Assembly: GCA_027494015.1 (NCBI GenBank)
Contig: JAOSJP010000008.1
Coordinates: 1-59,508, forward strand
DNA length: 59,508 bases
Reading direction: 5' to 3'
Source of the DNA: Anaerolineae bacterium
GTDB lineage: Bacteria > Chloroflexota > Anaerolineae > Aggregatilineales > Aggregatilineaceae
Each line of letters begins with the position of its first letter. Within the stretch, counting starts at the first letter, position 1. The position numbers and the translations under genes were made by a program. This document shows positions 53,053 to 59,508 of this stretch, piece by piece. The notes beneath the pieces were generated by a model that saw only the letters and a list, made by a program, of their open reading frames with translations, was not told where the DNA came from and searched no databases.

Positions 53053-53203
53053 GCGCCCCATATGCACCAAATCAAGCCCGGCTATGCGGGCCGCACCCCC
53101 TAAATCCCCCTCCCCAGCCGAGCTAGAGAGGGGGACGATCTGGCAAGCCGCTCACCCCTTCCTCTAGCTTTGCTGGGGAAGGGGCCGGGGATGGGGGCCT
53201 TCG
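53053..53203. repeat. family D element, second copy
   Basis: CGCCCCATATGCACCAAATC...CCCCCTCCCCAGCCGAGCTAGAGAGGGGGA and CTAGCTTTGCTGGGGAAGGGGCC. The centre AGCCGAGCTAGAGAGGGGGA is identical to that at 47951-48103. Between two minus-strand exported-protein genes; no gene of its own. Confidence 0.75.
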
Positions 53204-53268
53204 ACCATTGCCTGCCAACTCGTTCGTGGACCCGCGTTCTATCGGCGTATTGTTGCCCCTGCGCCGCC

Positions 53269-54690
53269 CTATCGCTTGGGCGCGGCCTCGATCTGAACGA
53301 AGGCCGGGCGCAGCGGGTCCTCGCCGCCGCGCAGCAGCGCGTAAGCAGCGCGCGGATCGCGGGCGTCAATCAACTCCTGGTTCGAATAGTTCAGGTTCCA
53401 CAGGATCATCGGCCCCATGTAGGGCTTGCTCTGGGCGATCTCGAAGGCGCGAATGATGTAGTGAGCCTGGGTCCGCTGGTCGAGCCAGTGCAAGTACGGC
53501 GGGTCGTCTGGCGGCGGGGCGGGGTCGCCCTCCTGGGTGGTGAAGCCCTCATACGTGCCCCAGCCGAACTCGGTCGCCCACAACTGGCGGCCCGCGTCGC
53601 CGTTCTGCTCCATAATCGCGCGGTAGTCTTCGAGCGTGTTCAGAAAGAACCACGACGGGTGATTGTTGTAGCCGGGCGCGCCGCAGTCGGACTGGCCGCA
53701 CCAGCGGGCGTCGGGGGCGTTGGCCGCGCCGTAAGGGTGGACGCCAATGGCGATGTTCTGGTAGGCGGGGTTGTTCAGGCCCGCCGCGTACATCTGGCGC
53801 AGGAACTCGCGGTCGTCAATGGCCGAAGCACTGTCGTTGATGCCGGTCGGGGCCAGGCCCGCCGTCACCACCGTGACGCTGTGCCCGCCCTCGCCGGCGC
53901 GGATGCCGTTGTAGGCCGCGTCAAAGAGGCGCATGTACTCGGCGCCGCTCAGCGTCCCGCCGTTCCACTCGCGGCGCAGGTTCGGCTCGTTCCACACTTC
54001 GATCGCTGAGAAGTACGAATTGCCATAGAGGTCTACGCGCACCTCGCCCATCATGCGCGTCAGAAAGCTGGCCAGGTCCGCCGGGTCGCGGGGTGGGCCA
54101 TCCTCTTCCAGAGTGGCGCGCGCCCAGTCCGGCGCTTTGGCGACGCTGACCATCACCTTGAAGCCTTCCTGGTTGGCGCGCTGCACAAAGACGCGATAGC
54201 TGTAGAAAGTCTGGCTGAGCGCGCCCCGCTGCGGCTCCAGGATGTCCCAGGCGAACTGTAGCTTGACCCACTCCACGCCCAGGCGCTTGGCCAGCCAGAG
54301 CATGGTCTCGAACCCGTCCACAGACATGTTCGGGTTGATCTGGATGCCCATCAGCCCGGCGGTGAAGGTGGGCAGCGGCGTGGGGCTGATTGTCGGCGTC
54401 AGCGAGCCGGCTGGTGTCACGGTAGGCGTGGCCGAGGGGCGCGGCGTTGCGGCGGAGGTCTGAGTGGGAGCCGCGCCAGGGGTTGGCGTGGGCTGCGGCG
54501 GCGCGGTGATGATCGGCCCGAAGCCCTGCGTTGGGGTGGGCACCGCCTGAGCGACGTCTTGTGGAGCGCCCGCTGCGCCCGGCGAGTCCGCGCTCGACCT
54601 GGCAGCGAGGACCTGCGAGCCGATGATCAGGCTGGCAGCCAGCACGACGACAAGCCACAGCGCATAAGAGCGTTGGATTCGGAGACGCAT
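53269..54690 (-). CDS. exported glycoside hydrolase-like protein (clan A)
   Basis: A 473-residue protein: signal-anchor (ALWLVVVLAASLIIGSQVLA), Pro/Thr linker (about 40-110), then a TIM-barrel of the GH5/GH39-like clan A (about 113-473). Acid/base Glu is in EVWNEPN and the nucleophile Glu in WATEFGWGTYEG. The sugar substrate cannot be told. The ATG at 54690 has GAGGAAAA seven bases ahead; the frame extends upstream without support. It lies upstream of the exported propeller gene on the same strand and could act with it outside the cell. Confidence 0.85.
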   Translation of the reverse strand: MRLRIQRSYALWLVVVLAASLIIGSQVLAARSSADSPGAAGAPQDVAQAVPTPTQGFGPIITAPPQPTPTPGAAPTQTSAATPRPSATPTVTPAGSLTPTISPTPLPTFTAGLMGIQINPNMSVDGFETMLWLAKRLGVEWVKLQFAWDILEPQRGALSQTFYSYRVFVQRANQEGFKVMVSVAKAPDWARATLEEDGPPRDPADLASFLTRMMGEVRVDLYGNSYFSAIEVWNEPNLRREWNGGTLSGAEYMRLFDAAYNGIRAGEGGHSVTVVTAGLAPTGINDSASAIDDREFLRQMYAAGLNNPAYQNIAIGVHPYGAANAPDARWCGQSDCGAPGYNNHPSWFFLNTLEDYRAIMEQNGDAGRQLWATEFGWGTYEGFTTQEGDPAPPPDDPPYLHWLDQRTQAHYIIRAFEIAQSKPYMGPMILWNLNYSNQELIDARDPRAAYALLRGGEDPLRPAFVQIEAAPKR

Positions 54691-54983
54691 AGAGTTTTCC
54701 TCTGGCTCGACTGGACGGAAAGGGATGTGCAGCGTCGCGCCCGCGCCATCCGGCACTGCTGCAAAATGATCGCGGCGCTGATACTGCGAGCAGACAAAAC
54801 TATAAAGGAAGTAGCACCGTTCGGCAAGGCTGCGCCGGGAAAACGCAGCGGAATCAGAGGACTCCGCATCTGCGCCCACAAAGAACTTCCGAAGCCTCGC
54901 TCACTCCGGGAGTTTGTCACCTTCTCGATGCGTCCCCGCCTGACAGGTTCTGTACGCCCTCGGCGGGCGGAATCAGGCGCCGA

Positions 54984-55460
54984 TCACCGGGCGCCCTCGC
55001 CCTCGCCCGCCGGCAGCGCGTCGGTGTCCAGCCAGATCGTCACCGGGCCGTCGTTGTGAATCTCGACCTGCATCCGCGCGCCGAAGACGCCCATCGCCAC
55101 GCGCTGCACCCCCGCCCGGCGCAGCATGTCGGCAAAGCGCGCGATCAGCGGCTCGGCGACCTGTGGCGGGGCGGCGTCGGTGAAGCTGGGGCGGCGGCCC
55201 TTGCGCACGTCGGCGTAGAGCGTGAACTGCGAGACGACCAGGCAGCCGCCGCCCACATCCAGCAGCGAGAGGTTGAATTTGCCGTCGGCATCCTCGAAGA
55301 CGCGCAGCCCGGCGATCTTGCGCGCCAGCCATTGGGCCTGCGCGTCACTGTCGCCATGTCCTACCCCGACCAGGATCACGAAGCCGTGCTCAATCGCGCC
55401 AACAATCTCCCCGTCAACGCGAACGGCTCCGCTCCGCACCCGCTGCAACACAGCGCGCAT
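54984..55460 (-). CDS. dtd: D-aminoacyl-tRNA deacylase
   Basis: Hydrolyses D-amino acids (and Gly-tRNA-Ala) from mischarged tRNA. The 158-residue protein has the standard start [22 protein letters not shown], the active [17 protein letters not shown] (about 79-95) and the cross-subunit GPVT motif in [10 protein letters not shown]. The ATG at 55460 has GGAGG seven bases ahead; a second ATG six bases upstream is too close. A tRNA-Ala gene lies 109 bases upstream on the same strand. Confidence 0.95.
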   Translation of the reverse strand: MRAVLQRVRSGAVRVDGEIVGAIEHGFVILVGVGHGDSDAQAQWLARKIAGLRVFEDADGKFNLSLLDVGGGCLVVSQFTLYADVRKGRRPSFTDAAPPQVAEPLIARFADMLRRAGVQRVAMGVFGARMQVEIHNDGPVTIWLDTDALPAGEGEGAR

Positions 55461-55568
55461 GGCCATTCCTCCCTGCTGAGCAGTTTTGAGAGCGCGTGCG
55501 ACCGCCGTTGCTATTCTACGCCGGCGATCCGCACAAACAAAACGCCCGCCGATCCGGGCGGGCGGGTG

Positions 55569-55642
<74 letters not shown>

Positions 55643-55720
55643 GCGACACCAGGGCAAGCAAGGGGGTACTCGCCCCAGTGTGCCGGAATTGTAGCAGCGC
55701 GCCCCGGCAGTGTCAAGGTT

Positions 55721-56700
55721 GGGTGCCGCGCAAAACCCGTCAGGTAGGGGTGCTGCTCTGCTGCGCCCCCCTTGACCTCACCCCCGCGCGGCGCTCACGC
55801 GCCTCGCCGCCCCCTCTCCGTCAACGGAGAGGGGGCAAGCCGAGCGGGGCGAGGCTGGGGGTGAGGTAGAACACCGCGCACGTTTGATGCGATTGCCCTG
55901 CTGGTGTGCCGCGCAAAACCCGTCAGGTAGGGGCGCTGCTCTGCTGCGCCCTGCTTGACCTCACCCCCGCTCGGCGCTGGCGCGCCTCGCCGCCCCCTCT
56001 CCGTCAACGGAGAGGGGGCAAGCCGAGCGGGGCGAGGCTGGGGGTGAGGTAAAGTGAGGGGCGCTCATAACGCCAGACTTCCGAAGTTTTCGCAAACTTC
56101 GGAAGTCTCTTTATCGCGCTTATCGCCGCGACGGGTGCGCGCAAAACCTGTCAGGTAGGGGCGCTGCTCTGCTGCGTCCTGGTTGACCTCACCCCCGCTC
56201 GGCGCTGGCGCGCCTCGCCGCCCCCTCCGTTGACGGAGAGGGGGCAAGCCGAGCGGGGCGAGGCCAGGGGGTGAGGTAGAACACCGCGCACGTTTGATGC
56301 GATTGCCCTGCAGGAGTGCGCGCAGAACCCGTCAGGTAGGGGTGCTGCTCTGCTGCGCCCTGGTTGACCTCACCCCCGCTCGGCGCTCACGCGCCTCGCC
56401 GCCCCCTCTCCGTCAACGGAGAGGGGGCAAGCCGAGCGCAGCGAGGCTGGGGGTGAGGTAAAGTGAGGGGCGCTCATAACGCCAGACTTCCGAAGTTTTC
56501 GAAAACTTCGGAAGTCTCTTTATCGCGCTTATCGCCGCGACGGGTGCGTACAAAACCTGTCAGGTAGGGGCGCTGTTCTGCTGCGTCCTGGTTGACCTCA
56601 CCCCCGCGCTGGCGCCCCCTCTCCGTTGACGGAGAGGGGGCAAGCCGAGCGGGGCGAGGCCAGGGGGTGAGGTAGAACACCGCGCACGTTTGATGCGATT
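55721..56700. repeat. tandem array of family A-derived units with palindromes
   Basis: Five truncated family A cores (left end plus hairpin, no right end) alternate with two spacers. Spacer X (AGAACACCGCGCACGTTTGAT...) begins at 55868, 56278 and 56674. Spacer Y (AAAGTGAGGGGCGCTCATAA) contains the AGACTTCC palindrome at 56075-56108 and 56484-56517. The X-to-X periods are 410 and 396 bases, so it is about two and a half copies of a 400-bp unit. Open frames here are artefacts of the repeats. Not a CRISPR: units are far too long and structured. Confidence 0.9.
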
Positions 56701-56739
56701 GCCCCGCAGCGCCCCCATGACAGAAGGCCCCCAGCCCGG

Positions 56740-56745
56740 TACAAT
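56740..56745 (+). promoter_or_regulatory. TACAAT -10 element of the double Nudix gene
   Basis: TACAAT ahead of GAGG, 33 bases before the GTG start codon and just downstream of the repeat array. No convincing -35 is present; the repeat DNA may supply one. Confidence 0.45.
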
Positions 56746-56777
56746 GAGGGCGGGTTTGATACTGGGAGGGACAGACT

Positions 56778-57773
56778 GTGACACAGGAATTCGTCAGCCG
56801 GGCCGATGGCTACGTCAAGTGGCTGCGCGAGCGCGTCGGCCCCCGGCTCATCTATCTCGTCTACGCCACCAACCTGGTCTTCGATGAGGCCGGGCGCATC
56901 CTCGTCCAGCGCCGCTACGACTTTGACTGGCTGAGCGTGCCCGGCGGCGCATTGGAGCTGGGCGAGGACATCCGCGCTTGCGCCGAGCGCGAGACGCTGG
57001 AAGAGACCGGCCTGCGCGTCGAAGTCGAGCGGCTGGTCGGCGTCTTCAGTCACCCCGACTATAACCTGCGCTATCCCAACGGAGACTGCGTTCAGCAGTG
57101 GACGGCGTGCGTCGTCTCGCGCCCGGTCGGGGGGCAGATTCGCGCCGACGGAGCCGAGACGCTGGCTGTCACCTGGATGGCGGTGGATGAAGCCTTGCCG
57201 CACTTCCCGCCCGCTTACCGGGCGATGGTTCGCGCCGCCCTGGAGTCGCCGGACGAGGCTGTGCTGGAGCCGGTCTACGCCGAGCCGGTCCTGACGCCCT
57301 ACTACCCGCTGCTGCGCGCGGCGGTCGGGCACGCGGCGGTGATCCTGCCAGGAGGCATGGGCCTGGTGCCCAATGAGCACGGCGAATTGCTATGCACGCG
57401 GCGCACCGACGATGGGCTGTGGCATCCGCCGAGCGGTTACGCCGATCTGGGTGAGACGACCACCGCCACCATCGTGCGCGAGGTGCGCGAGGAGACAGGA
57501 CTAATCGTGGAGCCGGTCCGCGTAGTGGGCCTTTACAGCGAGACGGCGCTGATGCTGGCCCGCTTTCCCAACGGCGACCTGGCGCACAACCTGGGCCTGG
57601 CTGTGGAATGCCGCGTCACCGGCGGGACGCTCCACGCGGATGGTGAGGAAGCCAGCGCCGTTGCCTTCAAGCCAATCGAAGAGCTGCTGGCTCAGCCGTT
57701 CGTAGACTTCACGGACACGCCGCAGATTCTGCGCGACTACCTGCGCCGCGAGACGTGGCCGGTGCTGCGCTGA
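56778..57773 (+). CDS. protein with two Nudix hydrolase domains
   Basis: A 331-residue protein with two Nudix domains in tandem. The first Nudix box is at about 56-78 (GALELGEDIR...RETLEETGL), the second at about 219-241 (YADLGETT...REVREETGL); both keep the G-x5-E-x7-REUxEExGU residues, so both can bind metal. Nudix enzymes split nucleoside diphosphate-linked compounds. Two active domains in one chain are uncommon. Start is GTG (56778) with GGGAGGG eight bases ahead. The substrate is unknown. Confidence 0.88.
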   Translation: MTQEFVSRADGYVKWLRERVGPRLIYLVYATNLVFDEAGRILVQRRYDFDWLSVPGGALELGEDIRACAERETLEETGLRVEVERLVGVFSHPDYNLRYPNGDCVQQWTACVVSRPVGGQIRADGAETLAVTWMAVDEALPHFPPAYRAMVRAALESPDEAVLEPVYAEPVLTPYYPLLRAAVGHAAVILPGGMGLVPNEHGELLCTRRTDDGLWHPPSGYADLGETTTATIVREVREETGLIVEPVRVVGLYSETALMLARFPNGDLAHNLGLAVECRVTGGTLHADGEEASAVAFKPIEELLAQPFVDFTDTPQILRDYLRRETWPVLR

Positions 57774-57819
57774 GGCCCTTTGCTTATTGGACAGGCGGTA
57801 TTATCGCGCCAGAACTTTA

Positions 57820-57884
57820 CCTCACCCCCACCTCGCTGCGCTCGGTTTTCCCCTCTCCAAACATGGAGAGGGGGGTCGAGGCGG
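57820..57884. repeat. partial family A core
   Basis: CCTCACCCCCACCTCGCTGCG, apex CCCCTCTCC-AAACAT-GGAGAGGGGGG. The right arm is missing. It lies in the 160-base gap before the amylosucrase gene. Confidence 0.65.
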
Positions 57885-57933
57885 TTCACCCGGTCAGACA
57901 GGCGAATTCGCGCCGCAAGGGAACTAGCCAGGT

Positions 57934-59508
57934 ATGGACTGGAGCAAAGAAGCGACCATCACCCTGGAACGGCTGCTGCCGCGCGCCCTGTCCCTGCTGC
58001 CGGAAGGCGCGGCGCGCGACGAGTTCAGCGCGCGGCTGGCGCAGCACTTCCCGGCAGCCTTCCGCTCCCTGCACGCGCTCTACGGGGCGCGCTACGACTT
58101 CTTCTACCACCTGGAGCAGATTCTGCTGGCGGCGGCGCGCCTCTATGCGGAGCGTCCCGCCGACCTCAAGGCGCTCGACCGGGCGCACGAGGCCGATCCG
58201 CGCTGGTTCCAGGGCGAGCAGATGGTCGGCGGCGTGTGCTACGTAGACCTGTTCGCTGGCAACCTGGCCGGCGTGCGCGCCCGCATCCCTTACTTCAAGG
58301 AGCTGGGCCTGACCTACCTGCACCTGATGCCGCTCTTCCGCTGCCCCGCTGATCAACAATGACGGCGGCTATGCCATCAGCAGCTACCGCGAGATAGACC
58401 CGCGCCTGGGCACAACCGCCGAGCTGCGCGACCTGGCTGCCGCTCTGCGCGCCGAGGGATCAGCCTGGTGCTCGATTTCGTCTTCAACCACACCTCCGAC
58501 GAGCACGACTGGGCGCGCAAGGCCCTGGCCGGCGACCCGACCTGCCAGGCGTACTACCTGATGTTCCCCGACCGGGCGCTGCCCGACCAGTACGAACGGC
58601 ACCTGCGCGAAATCTTCCCGGAGCAGGCGCCGGGCAGCTTCACCTACCGCCCGGAAATTGACCGCTGGGTGTGGACGACCTTTCACAACTTCCAGTGGGA
58701 CCTCAACTACGCCAATCCTGACGTGTTCCGCGCCATGCTCGGCGAGCTGCTCTTCATCGCCAATCTCGGCGTGGAGGTGCTGCGCCTGGACGCGGTAGCC
58801 TTCATCTGGAAGGAGATGGGCACGCCCTGCGAGGGGCTGCCCCAGGTGCACACAGTCATCCAGGCGTTCAACGCCCTGGCGCGCGTCGTCGCCCCGGCGC
58901 TGCTCTTCAAGTCCGAGGCCATCGTCCACCCCGCCGAGGTCGCCCGCTACATCAGCCCCGGCGAAGCGCCGATCTCCTACAACCCGACGCTGATGGCCCT
59001 GCTGTGGGAATCGCTGGCGACGCGCAGCGTGGCCCTCCTGCACCACTCGATGCAGAAGCGCTTCGCCCTGCCAGAAGGCTGCACGTGGGTCAACTACGTG
59101 CGCTGCCACGACGACATCGGCTGGACGTTCGCCGACGAGGACGCCTGGGAACTGGGCATCAACGGCTTCGATCACCGCCAGTTCCTCAACGCCTTCTACA
59201 CTGGCAAATTCCCCGGCAGCTTCGCGCGGGGGGTGCCCTTCAACTACAACCCGCGCACGCGGGATATGCGCATCTCCGGCATGGGCGCGTCGCTGGCCGG
59301 GCTGGAGCACGCCCACGAGACGGGCAACGACCGCTACCGCGAGCTGGCCCTGCGCCGCATCGCGCTGATCCACGCGGTGATTCTGAGCGCGGGCGGTATC
59401 CCGCTGATCTACCTGGGCGACGAGATCGCCATGCTCAACGACTACGGCTACGCCGACGATCCCAACAAGTCGGAGGACAGCCGCTGGGTGCACCGCCGCG
59501 CCTTCGAC
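57934..59508 (+). CDS. amylosucrase (GH13), 3' end beyond the window, two frame breaks
   Basis: Builds alpha-1,4-glucan from sucrose. The first 140 residues give the helical N-terminal domain and [29 protein letters not shown]. The frame then breaks at the CCCC of 58344-58347 and is restored at the GGG of 58456-58458. In between, [19 protein letters not shown] is readable. The original frame then continues to the end with [27 protein letters not shown] (nucleophile Asp), [12 protein letters not shown] (acid/base Glu) and [10 protein letters not shown], all amylosucrase-specific. The two indels compensate, so a sequencing error is likely. The last base of the window is still in the catalytic domain. 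Confidence 0.88.

Noticed and set aside
55721..56700. Possible CRISPR array
   Set aside because: Repeats are over 100 bases and themselves palindromic; spacers are repeated, not unique; no cas genes are in the window.
55795..56800. Small open frames within the repeat array (products such as MTERGRRGAPAPSGGEV)
   Set aside because: They are generated by the family A repeat and recur wherever the repeat occurs (also near 39248 and 2449), so they are not genes.
58384..59493. 369-codon minus-strand frame at the right end
   Set aside because: The plus strand reads as amylosucrase with its three catalytic residues; the minus frame is its shadow.

Overview
The window is high-GC DNA from a bacterium that I would place, with moderate confidence, in the Chloroflexota (Anaerolineae-like). 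The grounds are long Pro/Thr linkers in exported proteins, DUF4012 and DUF6062 family proteins, a BMP-type nucleoside transporter, an amylosucrase and abundant palindromic intergenic repeats. No ribosomal RNA or single-copy marker is present to fix the phylum. The DNA looks chromosomal: lexA, guaA, gatB, ssb, dtd, ubiX, maf and three tRNA genes, with no plasmid or phage genes.

Layout. 1-2.4 kb: lexA behind a candidate SOS box, a BCP-type peroxiredoxin and a rhomboid protease. 2.8-11.5 kb: a co-directional purine module made of a BMP-type ABC importer (binding protein, ATPase, two permeases with a DUF4177-like gene between them), a GyrI-like protein, xanthine phosphoribosyltransferase and GMP synthase. 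Together these could import a purine and convert it to GMP. 11.5-16.3 kb: a defence-type cluster with HicBA, a TIR-WD40 protein cut off at a 30-nt poly-C tract, an ApeA-like HEPN protein with a frameshift, and a DNA methyltransferase overlapping it. 16.3-19.1 kb: a radical SAM protein, an EF-Tu-like domain protein, a DUF6062 protein, tRNA-Gly and a CAU-anticodon tRNA split by a group I intron. 19-33 kb: exported beta-propeller and DUF4012 proteins, a histidine kinase, a K+ channel, an M24 peptidase, a glycosyltransferase-thioredoxin fusion, and a PII-like protein beside a CPA2 antiporter. 33-48 kb: ubiX, Mop, a LegB-like dehydratase, glycosyltransferase, Lgt-like and MFS proteins, an ABC exporter, MBL hydrolase, Maf, FHA-wHTH, translin-like and DUF3467 proteins, ssb and gatB. 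48-59.5 kb: class I aldolase, more exported proteins, dtd, tRNA-Ala, a tandem repeat array, a double Nudix protein and an amylosucrase running off the end.

The most distinctive feature is the intergenic repeats. One ~193-bp element has terminal inverted repeats (GGGTGCGTGCAAAA) and, at two sites, perfect 8-bp target duplications, so it behaves as a non-autonomous transposon (MITE). A separate 33-bp palindrome occurs between genes, inside the MITE-like cores, and once in frame inside the methyltransferase gene. Other families are 32-34 bp near-perfect palindromes, a ~157-bp element with its own inverted ends, a ~150-bp family, and short tandem AACCAAC/ACTGACA-like tracts.

Several genes (guaA, the TIR-WD40 gene, the DUF4012 gene, the apeA-like gene and, twice, the amylosucrase) carry one- or few-base frame breaks, mostly in G or C runs. 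Uncorrected sequencing indels are the simplest explanation. These genes should not be called pseudogenes until the bases are verified.
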